Shown piece after piece: positions 8,994 through 20,823 of a stretch of DNA of 64,000 nucleotides. The position numbers and the translations under genes were made by a program. The notes beneath the pieces are model-generated. The model saw only the letters and a program-made list of their open reading frames with translations. It had not been told where the DNA came from and did no database searches. Source of the stretch: Gammaproteobacteria bacterium (GTDB lineage: Bacteria > Pseudomonadota > Gammaproteobacteria > Enterobacterales > Neiellaceae); contig JAFOOX010000027.1 in the NCBI GenBank assembly GCA_017425245.1, forward strand, positions 1 through 64,000, written 5' to 3'. Each line of letters opens with the position of its first letter. Positions within the stretch are counted from its first letter, which is position 1.

Positions 8994-9836
8994 ATGGAAG
9001 TAGGCCTCAGAATTGTGCTCATCCTGGTTGGCATCCTGTTTATCGGGGCGCTGCTGATCCATGGACTCTGGTCGATCCGCAAGGAACGGCAGCAGAAAAA
9101 AACGCCGTTGCCGCGTTATGATGAAAATGGCGAGGTAATTGATCCGGAAGGCTTCGATCGCGATGGCATTGGCAAACTACGGGTGATCACCCCCGATGAA
9201 GCCAAGACCAAGGTGCCGCCTCGTGCTGCAGCCCGCGAAGCCGCCAAGCGGGAGCGCAAGAGCAAACCTGAAGCAGCGCCGTCCAGCAAGCCGCGGCAAG
9301 AGCCGAGCCTGCGCCAGAATCCGCTGTTCGAGGAACCGCAGGAAGAAAGCGTCAGTGCCAGCTTGGGTGCCGAGTCGATGATCGATGACAGCGAGCCCTT
9401 GGGTGAGCCAGAAGATGTCCTGGTACTCAATGTCATGGCCCGCGAAGGTAAAGATGTCAAAGGTGCAGATCTGCTCGATGCGTTGCTGCCTTTGGGTTTC
9501 AAGTTTGGCGAGATGTCGATCTTCCATCGTCATCAGGACACCGCTGGTAATGGCGCTGTGCTGTTCAGCATGGTCAACATGGTCAAGCCAGGCACCTTTG
9601 ATGTCGATGCCATGGCCACCTTCCGCACCTGTGGTGTATCGCTGTTTATGACGCTGCCGTGCCGGGGTGAAGCAGAAGCCAACTTCGATATGATGTTGCG
9701 CGCCGCCGAGCAACTCTCTACCGAGTTGGGAGCCGAGCTGCTAGACGACCAGCGTATTCCGCTGGGCAAACAGAAGATCCGCCATTACCGCGATCGCATT
9801 CGCGAGTATGAACGGCGGCGGTTGCTGACCCACTAA
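8994..9836 (+). CDS. zipA: Cell division protein ZipA
   Basis: 280 aa. ZipA anchors FtsZ to the inner membrane and helps build the septal ring. The N-terminal transmembrane helix (about residues 5-27, 'IVLILVGILFIGALLIHGLW') is followed by a basic segment, then a Pro/Ala/Glu/Lys-rich linker. The FtsZ-binding domain covers about residues 140-275 and includes 'DVLVLNVMAREGKDVKGADL', 'MSIFHRHQDTAGNGAVLFS' and 'FFMTLP'-like 'LFMTLPCRGEAEANFDMML'. ATG 8994 has GGAAGGAAAG just upstream. It starts 16 bases after smc, so the two are probably co-transcribed. Confidence 0.95.
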   Translation: MEVGLRIVLILVGILFIGALLIHGLWSIRKERQQKKTPLPRYDENGEVIDPEGFDRDGIGKLRVITPDEAKTKVPPRAAAREAAKRERKSKPEAAPSSKPRQEPSLRQNPLFEEPQEESVSASLGAESMIDDSEPLGEPEDVLVLNVMAREGKDVKGADLLDALLPLGFKFGEMSIFHRHQDTAGNGAVLFSMVNMVKPGTFDVDAMATFRTCGVSLFMTLPCRGEAEANFDMMLRAAEQLSTELGAELLDDQRIPLGKQKIRHYRDRIREYERRRLLTH

Positions 9837-9848
9837 TCACCACGCCAG

Positions 9849-9872
9849 CAGCGCCTCCATCCGGAGGCGCTG
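9849..9872 (+). terminator. GC-rich hairpin between zipA and ligA
   Basis: Perfect 10-bp stem CAGCGCCTCC / GGAGGCGCTG with a 4-base loop, starting 12 bases after the zipA stop. There is no long T run after it, so termination may be partial, leaving reduced ligA expression. Confidence 0.5.
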
Positions 9873-9891
9873 TGCTATTAAGCCCTTTTGA

Positions 9892-12136
<2,245 letters not shown>

Positions 12137-12373
12137 GGGCTATGGCGTTGTATCAGGTTCCGGATTGCCATGCTAACGGCTTGTCTCGGCAATAGGTAGC
12201 ACTGCCGTCCATCCTGCTTTACGCCCATCCCTCGAAATGAGTAACGCTTTGTCACACATCGTGGCCACCACAGGCTGCGGATCTCGCCCCCAGTCGGGTA
12301 GAGTCAGCGGCGGTATGCTGCGGCCTGCGACAGCCGTGGTTTGGTGAAAATCGGGTGTTACAGAGAGAACAAC

Positions 12374-14557
12374 ATGAATAAAACCGTATTGGCCACTGCC
12401 GTTGCCGCCGCTCTGGCGCTGGCCGGCTGTGGTGATGACAAGACTAGTGAGGCAACCATGGCCAACACCGCCGTAGCCGAGCAGGCTGCCGCGCCTGCAG
12501 CAACGCCAGCCACAGCGGCGAATCCGCTGCTGGTCAAGAGCGTGCTGCAGTATGAAGCGCCAGATTTTACCCAGATCCGGAATGAGCATTTCCTGCCGGC
12601 ATTTGATGCTGGTATGAAAGAGCAGCTGGCCGAAGTGGCAGCTATTGCTACCAACGCCGAGGCACCGACTTTTGACAATACCATTGTTGCCATGGAGCGT
12701 TCCGGCGCCATGCTGCAACGTGCCGGTGTCGTGTTCTTTAACCTCAATGGCAGCGACAGTAACGACGCCCGCCGCGCCATTGAGTCCGAAGTGTCGCCCA
12801 AGCTGGCCGCTCACAGTGATGATATCTATCTCAACCCGCAGTTGTTCGCTCGGGTCAAGTCAATCTTTGAGGCGCGCGAACAGGCTGGTTTGACGCCTGA
12901 AGCCAAGCGTCTGGTTGAGGTCTATTTTGAGCGCTTCGTGCGCGCTGGCGCCCAGTTAAGTGACGCCGATAAAGCCAAGATCCGCGCCCTGAATGAGGAG
13001 CACTCGTCGCTGGTTAGCAAATTCAGCCAGAACCTGCTCAAAGCCAGCAGTGACGCTGCGGTGGTGGTGGACAGCAAAGAGCAGCTGGCCGGTTTGAGCG
13101 ATGCCGAGATCCAGATGGCAGCAGAAGAAGCCAAAGCCAAAGGGCTGGAAGGCAAGTACCTGCTGCCGATCACCAACACCACCCGCCAGCCGGTGCTGAT
13201 GAGCCTCAAGGATCGCGCCCTGCGCCAGAAGGTGTGGGAAGCCTCCGCCAACCGCGCCATCAGTGGTGATACTGACAACCGGCCGCTGGTGCAGCGGATG
13301 ATCGAGATCCGCGCCGAGCGCGCCAAGCTGTTGGGCTTTAATAACTGGGCTGAGTACAGCCTTGAGCCGCAGATGGCCAAATCGCCACAGGCGGCGCTGG
13401 CGATGCTGACCACCATGGTGCCGGACGTGGTTGCCAATACCCGGCTGGAACAGGCCGACATCGAGGCCAAAATCAAGGCCGAAGGTGGTGACTTCGAGGT
13501 GCAGCCGTGGGACTGGGAGTACTACGCCGAGCAGGTGCGCAAAGAGAAATACGCCCTCGACGAAAGTCAGGTCAAACCCTACTTCGAGTTTGAGCGGGTA
13601 CTGAACGACGGCGTGTTCTTCACCATGAACAAGCTGTTCGGCATCAGCTTCAAGGCCCGCCCTGATCTGCCTGTTTACCACCCGGAGGTGAAGGCCTATG
13701 AAGTCTTTGATGAAGACGGCACCAGCGTTGCCCTCTTCTACGCCGACTACTTTGCCCGTGAAGGCAAACGTGGCGGCGCCTGGATGAGCTCTTTCGTTGA
13801 CCAGTCCACCCTGCTCGGCAAAAAGCCGGTGGTGGTCAATGTGATGAACATTGCCAAAGGTGCACCGGGCCAGCCGACCCTGATCAGCTTCGACCACGTC
13901 ACCACCATGTTCCATGAGATGGGCCATGGCGTGCATGGCATGCTGTCACAGGTCACCTACCCGAGCCTGTCGGGCACTGATGTGTCGCGCGATTTTGTTG
14001 AATTCCCCTCCACCTTCCAGGAAGACTGGGCCTCTTACCCGGAAGTGCTGGCCAACTACGCCAAGCACTATCAAACCGGCGAAGCCATTCCGGCGGAGCT
14101 GTTGGCCAAGGTGCAGGCTGCCAAGAACTTTAACCAAGGTTTCGACACCCTCGAATACTTGGCGGCGGCGCTGTTGGATATGGAGTGGCATATGCTGTCG
14201 GTGGATAACGCCAAGCAGGATGTGGCAATGTTCGAAGCGGCGGCACTCAAGAAGTACGGTGTTGACCTGCCGGCGGTACCGCCGCGCTATAAGACTCCTT
14301 ACTTTTCTCACTCCATGGGCGGTGGCTACTCCGCAAGCTACTACGCCTACATGTGGAGTGAGATCTTGGCTGCTGATGCCTATGCGTTCATGCAGACTCG
14401 GGGCGGTCTCACCCGCGACAACGGCATGAAATTCCGCAAATCTATTCTGTCGGTGGGCAATACCAAGCCGCTGATGGAAACCTACGTCGAGTTCCGTGGT
14501 CAGGAGCCGACGACCGATGGTCTGCTGATTCGCCGCGGTCTGAAAAAGCCTGGCTGA
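12374..14557 (+). CDS. M3 family peptidyl-dipeptidase (Dcp-like), lipoprotein
   Basis: 727-aa zinc metallopeptidase of the M3 family, nearest to peptidyl-dipeptidase Dcp, which removes dipeptides from peptide C-termini. The zinc site is 'HEMGHGVHG' (His514, Glu515, His518) with the third ligand Glu543 in 'DFVEFPS'. The N-terminus 'TVLATAVAAALALAGCGDD' is a signal peptide ending in a lipobox (LAGC), so the mature enzyme is probably a periplasm-facing lipoprotein, unlike cytoplasmic OpdA. The start is ATG 12374; an in-frame upstream codon would disrupt the signal peptide. It is followed by a terminator and stands alone. Confidence 0.93.
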   Translation: MNKTVLATAVAAALALAGCGDDKTSEATMANTAVAEQAAAPAATPATAANPLLVKSVLQYEAPDFTQIRNEHFLPAFDAGMKEQLAEVAAIATNAEAPTFDNTIVAMERSGAMLQRAGVVFFNLNGSDSNDARRAIESEVSPKLAAHSDDIYLNPQLFARVKSIFEAREQAGLTPEAKRLVEVYFERFVRAGAQLSDADKAKIRALNEEHSSLVSKFSQNLLKASSDAAVVVDSKEQLAGLSDAEIQMAAEEAKAKGLEGKYLLPITNTTRQPVLMSLKDRALRQKVWEASANRAISGDTDNRPLVQRMIEIRAERAKLLGFNNWAEYSLEPQMAKSPQAALAMLTTMVPDVVANTRLEQADIEAKIKAEGGDFEVQPWDWEYYAEQVRKEKYALDESQVKPYFEFERVLNDGVFFTMNKLFGISFKARPDLPVYHPEVKAYEVFDEDGTSVALFYADYFAREGKRGGAWMSSFVDQSTLLGKKPVVVNVMNIAKGAPGQPTLISFDHVTTMFHEMGHGVHGMLSQVTYPSLSGTDVSRDFVEFPSTFQEDWASYPEVLANYAKHYQTGEAIPAELLAKVQAAKNFNQGFDTLEYLAAALLDMEWHMLSVDNAKQDVAMFEAAALKKYGVDLPAVPPRYKTPYFSHSMGGGYSASYYAYMWSEILAADAYAFMQTRGGLTRDNGMKFRKSILSVGNTKPLMETYVEFRGQEPTTDGLLIRRGLKKPG

Positions 14558-14580
14558 AGGCTCTCAAGTGAGTGACTGCC

Positions 14581-14602
14581 AATGCCGCCGCAAGGCGGCA
14601 TT
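14581..14602 (+). terminator. Rho-independent terminator after the M3 peptidase gene
   Basis: Perfect 9-bp stem AATGCCGCC / GGCGGCATT with GCAA loop, followed by GTTGTTTG. It lies about 24 bases after the stop codon. Confidence 0.8.
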
Positions 14603-14722
14603 GTTGTTTGTGCAGCAGGGGGCAGGACGACAGCTAGCCGCTGTCATCAGGGCCTTTCGTCATCGCTGACCGTTGTCAGTTGATCTAGCGCAGGCAGTGC
14701 ATGATCTGTTTTGTGACAGAAA

Positions 14723-14744
14723 TGGCGCTGCGAATGCCAGCGCC
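14723..14744 (+). promoter_or_regulatory. Candidate sigma-54 site / inverted repeat before the chemotaxis operon
   Basis: TGGCGCT-N4-ATGC at 14723-14737 has the GG-N10-GC spacing of a -24/-12 promoter. The same bases form an inverted repeat GGCGCTG (14724-14730) / CAGCGCC (14738-14744), so it could instead be an operator. It is about 90 bases upstream of the first gene. A near copy lies before dgkA. The whole 14603-14828 gap holds no gene that I can see. Confidence 0.3.
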
Positions 14745-14828
14745 TTCTACACTTGGTCAGTGCCTCTTCCTGTGTTCTGGAACAACAACAGGTGAAGGGA
14801 TCACTAATCCTCGCTTAGGTGCTGATAC

Positions 14829-15962
14829 ATGATGTTGTGGCTGCCTTTGATATCACCCTTGTTGATGCTGGCGTTAGTCGCGGTGACAGGGGGCTCCGCT
14901 GGCGTGCTTTGGGTAATGTTCTTGCTGCTTCTGGTCTCAGCGGCCTTTACATGGTGGCAAGGTCAAAACTACAAGAGCACCCAACTTGCGCACCAGCAGG
15001 CACAGGACGCCTTGCAGCAGCAGTTGCACAGTGTCAGGCAAACGCTGGCCTACCACCTCAGTGTCTCAGATGTAATTCGCCGTGCATCACCACATTGGGT
15101 GCGTCACACAACCTTGGTCAGAGAGCAAAGTGGTGAAGCCATAGAGTCGCTGACTCAGCGTTTTGACACCATTATCCAGCGTCTGACGGAAACCTTGGAT
15201 CTCGCCGCGACCACCTCTGCAGATGATGAGACCCTCAACCGCACCATCGTTGATAGTCGCGCTGATCTGGCAGGAATGCTCGCATCCCTGCGTCACGCGT
15301 TGCTTGAACGGGTCCAACTGGTTGCCGAATTTTCAAACCTTGGTCAGTACACGACGGTATTGGTAGACATGGCCCAGGAGGTCGCCGAGATCGCCAATCA
15401 GACTAACCTACTGGCGCTTAATGCTGCCATTGAGGCAGCGAGAGCGGGCGAGGCCGGCCGTGGCTTTGCGGTAGTCGCCGATGAGGTGCGCAAGCTGTCA
15501 TCTCAATCCGGGGCAACAGGCGAGAATATTCGGACTAAGGTTGAAGAGATCAACAGGGCCATGACCAACGCATTAACTGCTGCAAGTCGGTTGTCCGGTC
15601 AGGACCAGCAGTTGATACAGCAGGCAGAGAGCGCCATCGACTCGGTTGCCAACAGATTTGATCGCGTCGCCCGGGAGCTGGGAGAGTCACATCAACGGCT
15701 GTCCGGCGACAGTTCAGCCGTAAGGCATGATCTTGAAGATGTGTTGTTACACCTTCAATTTCAGGATCGTATTAATCAGATTTTGGGGGCATTGGCTGGC
15801 GACTTGGAACGTCTTGCGGAGGCCGCAAGCCAGCAAGCGCCTCTCCAAACACCATTGGACAGTCAGCACTGGCTGGCTGAGTTACAGCGGAGCTATACCA
15901 CCCTTGAACAGCACGATGAGCGACATAGCTCGGGCAACAACGGCGGTATTACCTTTTTCTGA
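14829..15962 (+). CDS. Methyl-accepting chemotaxis protein with CheZ-like C-terminal motif
   Basis: 377 aa. Two hydrophobic helices at about residues 4-20 and 25-43 anchor it with almost no periplasmic loop and no HAMP domain. The receptor signalling hairpin is clear ('[20 protein letters not shown]', '[13 protein letters not shown]'). After it, residues 310-317 read QFQDRINQ. The Asp313-x3-Gln317 pattern equals the catalytic DxxxQ of CheZ phosphatases (E. coli Asp143 and Gln147). The protein ends in 'GGITFF', a hydrophobic tail after a Gly/Asn-rich linker, reminiscent of the short CheY-binding tail of CheZ. First gene of the chemotaxis operon, 17 bases before cheY. The receptor assignment is firm; phosphatase activity is inference. 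Confidence 0.88.
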   Translation: MMLWLPLISPLLMLALVAVTGGSAGVLWVMFLLLLVSAAFTWWQGQNYKSTQLAHQQAQDALQQQLHSVRQTLAYHLSVSDVIRRASPHWVRHTTLVREQSGEAIESLTQRFDTIIQRLTETLDLAATTSADDETLNRTIVDSRADLAGMLASLRHALLERVQLVAEFSNLGQYTTVLVDMAQEVAEIANQTNLLALNAAIEAARAGEAGRGFAVVADEVRKLSSQSGATGENIRTKVEEINRAMTNALTAASRLSGQDQQLIQQAESAIDSVANRFDRVARELGESHQRLSGDSSAVRHDLEDVLLHLQFQDRINQILGALAGDLERLAEAASQQAPLQTPLDSQHWLAELQRSYTTLEQHDERHSSGNNGGITFF

Positions 15963-15979
15963 CGGCAAGGATCCTAGCC

Positions 15980-16351
15980 ATGGCACTGAACAAAACCATT
16001 CTGATCGTGGACGACTCAGCGTCTCTTCGGCAGGTCGTGGCTATCACCTTGCGTGGTGCGGGCTATGACGTGCTGGAAGCAGGGGATGGCAAGGATGCGC
16101 TGGCCAAACTCACCGGCCAGCGTGTCCACCTGATCATCTCTGACGTCAACATGCCCAACATGGATGGCATCACCTTCCTTAAAGAGGTGAAAAAGAACCC
16201 GCACTACCGCTTTACTCCGGTGGTTATGCTGACCACCGAAGGTTCGGAGGACAAGAAACGTCTGGGTCAGGAAGCGGGGGCCAAAGCCTGGATGGTCAAG
16301 CCATTTCAGCCACAGCAGATGCTGGCTGCAGTTGCCAAACTGGTGATGTGA
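15980..16351 (+). CDS. cheY: Chemotaxis response regulator CheY
   Basis: 123-aa single-domain receiver. Acid pocket Asp11-Asp12, phospho-acceptor Asp55 ('IISDVNMPNMDG'), Thr85 and Lys107 ('MVKPF') are all present. It would be phosphorylated by the CheA encoded downstream and act on the flagellar motor or another output. ATG 15980 follows the receptor by 17 bases. Nothing unusual in the sequence. Confidence 0.95.
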   Translation: MALNKTILIVDDSASLRQVVAITLRGAGYDVLEAGDGKDALAKLTGQRVHLIISDVNMPNMDGITFLKEVKKNPHYRFTPVVMLTTEGSEDKKRLGQEAGAKAWMVKPFQPQQMLAAVAKLVM

Positions 16352-16357
16352 GGTTTT

Positions 16358-16663
16358 ATGGCCACCCAAATTCACGAACAGAACGACGGTAAGCGCCTGG
16401 CGATTGGTGGTGAACTAACCATCTATGGTGTGGCCGACGTTAAGGAGCGGCTGTGGCAGGCAGCTGCTCGCTACCCCCAGCTTGAAGTTGACTTGTCAGG
16501 CGTTGACGACTTTGATACCGCCGGCTTGCAACTGCTATTGATGTCGAAGCGCTGGCCGGCGACTCAAATTAATTACGTTAATCACTCGGCCGCCGTCCTG
16601 CGCCTGATTGAACTGTCAAATGTAGTATTGGGTGATCCGCTGATACTGAGTGGTCAGGATTAA
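16358..16663 (+). CDS. STAS domain protein (anti-sigma antagonist-like)
   Basis: 101 aa, a single STAS fold: 'RLAIGGELTIYGVADVKERL', 'LEVDLSGVDDFDTAGLQLLL'. In SpoIIAA-like proteins a Ser follows the DD/DS motif; here the position is Thr in 'FDTAGL', so phosphorylation is possible but not shown. STAS genes between cheY and cheA recur in several chemotaxis clusters, where a signalling or scaffold role is proposed. It starts 6 bases after cheY and ends 13 bases before cheA. Confidence 0.85.
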   Translation: MATQIHEQNDGKRLAIGGELTIYGVADVKERLWQAAARYPQLEVDLSGVDDFDTAGLQLLLMSKRWPATQINYVNHSAAVLRLIELSNVVLGDPLILSGQD

Positions 16664-16676
16664 CAGGAGTTGCGCC

Positions 16677-18812
16677 ATGGATTTGTCACAGGCACTCAAT
16701 ACATTTATTGATGAAAGTCACGAGCTGCTATCTCAGATGGAGTCGATATTGCTGTCGGCTGAGAGTGGCGATTGTAGCGATGACGAGTTGAATGCCCTGT
16801 TTCGCTGCGCCCATACCATCAAGGGCTCGGCCGGTCTCTTTGGTTTGGACGAACTGGTACGTTTCACCCATGTGGTCGAAAACCTGTTAGATCGACTGCG
16901 CGCCCATACCCTCGAATTTAGTCCAGAGCTGGTGTCGTTGCTCTTGGCCAGCAAGGACCAGATTGCAGCTCTAATTGGTGCGGTTGTCGCTAAGGAACAG
17001 TTTGCTCTTGATGAAGAACTATTGGCGATATTGGGCAACTATGACACTTCCAGAAGTATGGCGCAGTGCGCCAGCGAAACATCACAGGTCACAGTGGAAC
17101 CATCGATCGCCAGTGGTACCGAACATTGGCACTTGTCGTTGCGTTTCGGCCCGGATGTTCTGCGTAATGGGATGGACCCGCTAGCCTTCATTCGTTATTT
17201 GGGCAATCTTAGCCGGCATATGCATGTCGAAACGTTATGTGATCACCTACCGGCGATCGCGGAATACGACCCAGAAACTTGTTATCTCGGGTTTGAAGTG
17301 TCACTCGAGGCAGAAACCAGCAAAGCGGAGTTGGAGTCAGTATTTGAATTTGTGCTCGATGATGCCCATATTGTCATTTTGCCGCCAGATAGCAAGATCG
17401 AGGATTATGTCAGCCTGATTCAGGAACTGCCTGAAGGTAAACAGCGCTTGGGAGAATTGCTGCTCGCCTGTGGTTCAATTACTCCCTCAGAACTAGAGAG
17501 CGCCTTGAGTCTTCAACGCAAGAATGAAGGCTTGAGACTTGGCGAAATATTGGTGGGCGAAGGTCATGTCCAGTCGCCGGTGGTCGATGCCGCGTTGGCC
17601 AAACAAAAAAGAGGTGAAGAACGACGTCAGCTCGAATCTCGTAGTGTCAAGGTGCCATCCGATCGGCTTGATGCCTTGATCGATCAGGTTGGTGAATTGG
17701 TCATTTCCTGTGCTGCAACCCAGGTTCAGGCACGCCGTGCAGTTAATCCCGAGTTGCTTGAAGCGGCTGCTAATCTGCTGAGATTGGTGGAAGAGGTCAG
17801 AGACACTGCGCTACGCCTACGGATGAGCCCAATTGGTGAAGTCTTTGGCCGCTTTCCGCGCGTGGTGCGTGATGTTGCCAAGGAACTGGGCAAAGAGATT
17901 GAGCTGCAGATTACCGGTGCTGATGCCGAACTCGATAAAGCGATGATTGAAAAGATCAGCGATCCGCTGATGCACTTGGTGCGCAATGCCATAGATCATG
18001 GTATTGAATCACCAGAACGCCGCCTGGCGTCAGGCAAAGACTTACGGGGAACGGTTTGTCTTAATGCCTACCATGAATCTGGCAGTATCGTTATCGAGGT
18101 CACTGATGATGGTGCCGGGCTTGATCCCGCGCACATTCTTCGTAAAGCCGTGCAGCGAGGTGTAGTCACTGCTGATGTCAGCTTAAGTGATGCAGAAATA
18201 TTCAGGCTCATTTTGGAGCCAGGGTTTTCTACCGCCGAGACAGTTACCAATTTGTCCGGTCGTGGGGTCGGTATGGATGTGGTCAGAAGTGGCGTAGAAA
18301 CTCTGCGCGGCAATCTGGATATCCTTAGCGAACTAGGCTGCGGCACTACTATGCGCATCTGCCTGCCATTGACCTTGGCCATTATTGACGGTTTTCAGAT
18401 CGGCATTGGCGCTTCTGCCTTTATATTTCCTTTGGATGCAGTAGTAGAGTGTATTGATTTGCCAGCCGACATTGGCCATAGCGAATACCTGAATCTGCGT
18501 GGCGAGGTACTGCCATTTATGAGGCTGGGTCAGCTTTTCGGTATTTCCAGTAATCACAAGGCCCGCCACAACGTGGTGGTCGTACGTTTTGGCGGCAAGT
18601 CCGCAGGGATTGTCGTGGATCAGTTGCACGGTGAGTGCCAAGCGGTGATTAAACCGCTCGGTCCTCTATTTTCTGGTGTCGCAGGCATATCAGGATCAAC
18701 CATTCTGGGGAGTGGCGAGGTGGCGCTGATTCTTGATGTGCCGCAGTTGGTTCAGTTGGCTGCTGCAGGAGCAGGTGGACGCTCGGCGGCGGCTTACATG
18801 GCTCACCATTGA
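16677..18812 (+). CDS. cheA: Chemotaxis histidine kinase CheA
   Basis: 711 aa. Order: HPt domain with phospho-acceptor His46 ('CAHTIKGSAGLFG'); a middle domain at about residues 125-240; a tandem RLG-type motif at residues 257-310 resembling MshEN; dimerisation helices ('DRLDALIDQVGELVIS'); an HATPase domain with N box from His433 ('HLVRNAIDHGIE'), 'DDGAGLDP' and 'LSGRGVGMDVVRSGVE'; and a C-terminal CheW-like domain. It passes phosphate to CheY and CheB in response to receptors. ATG 16677 has a good AGGAGTT site; a GTG at 16650 would overlap the STAS gene and add nine residues of no family likeness. Confidence 0.95.
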   Translation: MDLSQALNTFIDESHELLSQMESILLSAESGDCSDDELNALFRCAHTIKGSAGLFGLDELVRFTHVVENLLDRLRAHTLEFSPELVSLLLASKDQIAALIGAVVAKEQFALDEELLAILGNYDTSRSMAQCASETSQVTVEPSIASGTEHWHLSLRFGPDVLRNGMDPLAFIRYLGNLSRHMHVETLCDHLPAIAEYDPETCYLGFEVSLEAETSKAELESVFEFVLDDAHIVILPPDSKIEDYVSLIQELPEGKQRLGELLLACGSITPSELESALSLQRKNEGLRLGEILVGEGHVQSPVVDAALAKQKRGEERRQLESRSVKVPSDRLDALIDQVGELVISCAATQVQARRAVNPELLEAAANLLRLVEEVRDTALRLRMSPIGEVFGRFPRVVRDVAKELGKEIELQITGADAELDKAMIEKISDPLMHLVRNAIDHGIESPERRLASGKDLRGTVCLNAYHESGSIVIEVTDDGAGLDPAHILRKAVQRGVVTADVSLSDAEIFRLILEPGFSTAETVTNLSGRGVGMDVVRSGVETLRGNLDILSELGCGTTMRICLPLTLAIIDGFQIGIGASAFIFPLDAVVECIDLPADIGHSEYLNLRGEVLPFMRLGQLFGISSNHKARHNVVVVRFGGKSAGIVVDQLHGECQAVIKPLGPLFSGVAGISGSTILGSGEVALILDVPQLVQLAAAGAGGRSAAAYMAHH
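17445..17606 (+). other. MshEN-like tandem motif inside CheA
   Basis: Two 24-residue units: residues 257-280 beginning 'RLGELLLACG' and ending in Gln, and residues 287-310 beginning 'RLGEILVGEG' and ending in Gln. Both follow RLGxxLxxxG-x6-(L/V)-x3-L-x2-Q, the signature of MshEN c-di-GMP-binding domains of type II secretion and pilus ATPases. The spacer here is six residues; I recall five as usual. Similarity is by eye. Confidence 0.55.
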
Positions 18813-18875
18813 GTTAGGTTACAGCAGCGGTGCTGCACGGTTGTGGTGCTTGATCATTTGAACAAGGGGTATTCC

Positions 18876-20813
18876 ATGGCTACACGGATGACATTATCGA
18901 CCAAGCTGATATTGGCCTTTGGCGCGGTATTGCTGTTGCTGGCGGTTACCGCTGCTATCGCCTTTGTCGCCCTGACCACGGCAACGGATGGCTTTGGTAA
19001 CTATCGGGAATTGGCCAGAAACACCAATAATGGTGGCCGGGTGCAGGCCAATTTGTTAACGATGCGCTTGTCTGCTGCCAATTTTTACTACACGGCAGAT
19101 CCAGCCCAGTTGAAAAACCAGCAGGAGCGTTATGCCATGCTGCTGGAGCTGATTGAGGAGGCGGAAGCCAGTATTAAAGACAAGGACGAGCTGAAAATAT
19201 ATAAGGACAACGATGTGCGGCTTGATAAATATGCTGCAGTATTTGAACAGGTCGTCAGCTTGGTAAATAAGAGCATTGAGTTGATTGATACCCAGATGAC
19301 TGTGGACGGTGCCGCAGCGGAAAACGGATTGACCTCGATATTGGTGTCGGCACGCAAAGATGGTGACATGGATTCAGCCTATGCCACAGCCGAAGCTTTA
19401 CGCAGCTTGCTGTTGGGTCGCTTGTATGTGGTTAGATATGCTGCTTCCAGCGCAGAAAAGGATGAACAGAGAGTGCGCAGTGAAACATCAGAGCTGATGG
19501 CGCATTTAGTCGAGATGGACCAGCAGATTCAAGATCCCGGTCGTCGGGCCAGTCTGAGTGAAGTGCGGAGTGCGGTCGAACGCTATCTGGCCACCTTTGA
19601 CGAGGTTGTGCAGGTTATCCAGCGCCGCGATCAACTTAAAGCGAGTGAGCTGGATCCGCTCGGCCGGGAAATCGCAGCCGTGATTGAGGATCTCAAACTC
19701 GAGATCATGGCAAAACAAAATGAACTGGGGCCAGCTTTGGCTGCTGCCAATGATCGTGCACGAACACTGGTAATGGTTGCCAGTCTGCTGGCTGTAATTG
19801 TTGCCATGGTGTTGGCGTGGCTGCTGATTCGCAATGTCCTCAATACCTTGGGTGGGGATCCGGCTTATGTGGCGGATGTGGTACGTACCGTGGCTGATGG
19901 CGATCTGACGGTCAAAATTGCGACTGATGAGCGTAATCAGAACAGCTTGTTGTTTGCCATCCGACAGATGGTGGAGAAACTGGGGCAGACGGTCGGTGAG
20001 ATCAAATCTGCAGCTGGTTCGCTCTCCTCGGCATCGGAACAGGTGAGTGCGACGTCGCAGTCGTTGTCCCAGGCATCGTCTGAACAGGCGGCAAGCCTCG
20101 AAGAAACATCGGCATCTATTCAACAGATGTCGGCATCCATTAACCAGAATACAGAAAATGCCAAAGTGACCGATGGCATAGCGTCCAAGTCCGCTGCTGA
20201 CGCCCAAGACGGTGGTCAGGCTGTGCGGGCTACCGTTGAGGCGATGAAATCAATCGCCGACAAGATCGGTATCGTGGATGACATCGCGTATCAAACCAAT
20301 CTGTTGGCCCTGAACGCCGCCATCGAAGCAGCTCGTGCTGGTGACCACGGCAAAGGTTTTGCGGTGGTGGCGGCAGAGGTGCGCAAGCTTGCCGAGCGTA
20401 GCCAAGTGGCTGCACAAGAGATTGGTGAGTTGGCATCAACCAGTGTCAAGACTGCAGAGCGCGCTGGGGCATTGCTTGAGCAGATGGTGCCCTCGATTCG
20501 CAAGACTGCTGATTTGGTACAAGAGATCACGGCTGCCTCGCGCGAACAGTCCACGGGCGCCAGTCAGATCACGACGGCGATGAATCAACTCAATCAGACG
20601 ACCCAACAAAATGCCTCTGCATCCGAAGAACTCTCGGCCACGGCTGAGGAGATGAGTAGTCAGGCGGAACAGCTGCAGCAATTGATGTCCCAGTTTCGGG
20701 TAGAAGTTATTGCCGGAGACCGCTCCCAGCCAGCATTACGTTCTGTAATGCGCCGCGCACCGCAGAAAGCTGCCTTCAGCGGGGACGACAGCGGCGAGTT
20801 CGTGCGCTTCTGA
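18876..20813 (+). CDS. Methyl-accepting chemotaxis protein with large helical sensor domain
   Basis: 645 aa. A transmembrane helix at about residues 12-32, an all-helical periplasmic region of about 265 residues, a second transmembrane helix ('[20 protein letters not shown]'), a HAMP domain ('[20 protein letters not shown]') and a receptor signalling domain ('[20 protein letters not shown]'). The length and helical, loop-poor character of the sensor suggest a double four-helix bundle (HBM type), which in other receptors binds organic acids; the ligand is unknown. The C-terminus 'DDSGEFVRF' ends in a short aromatic motif that may recruit CheR/CheB. ATG 18876 has AAGGGG upstream. It lies between cheA and cheW. 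Confidence 0.92.
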   Translation: MATRMTLSTKLILAFGAVLLLLAVTAAIAFVALTTATDGFGNYRELARNTNNGGRVQANLLTMRLSAANFYYTADPAQLKNQQERYAMLLELIEEAEASIKDKDELKIYKDNDVRLDKYAAVFEQVVSLVNKSIELIDTQMTVDGAAAENGLTSILVSARKDGDMDSAYATAEALRSLLLGRLYVVRYAASSAEKDEQRVRSETSELMAHLVEMDQQIQDPGRRASLSEVRSAVERYLATFDEVVQVIQRRDQLKASELDPLGREIAAVIEDLKLEIMAKQNELGPALAAANDRARTLVMVASLLAVIVAMVLAWLLIRNVLNTLGGDPAYVADVVRTVADGDLTVKIATDERNQNSLLFAIRQMVEKLGQTVGEIKSAAGSLSSASEQVSATSQSLSQASSEQAASLEETSASIQQMSASINQNTENAKVTDGIASKSAADAQDGGQAVRATVEAMKSIADKIGIVDDIAYQTNLLALNAAIEAARAGDHGKGFAVVAAEVRKLAERSQVAAQEIGELASTSVKTAERAGALLEQMVPSIRKTADLVQEITAASREQSTGASQITTAMNQLNQTTQQNASASEELSATAEEMSSQAEQLQQLMSQFRVEVIAGDRSQPALRSVMRRAPQKAAFSGDDSGEFVRF

Positions 20814-20823
20814 GGAGATAACC

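Noticed and set aside
12137-12373. Possible small RNA or gene between yheU-like and peptidase genes
   Set aside because: No hairpin with T run and no credible frame; treated as a promoter region.
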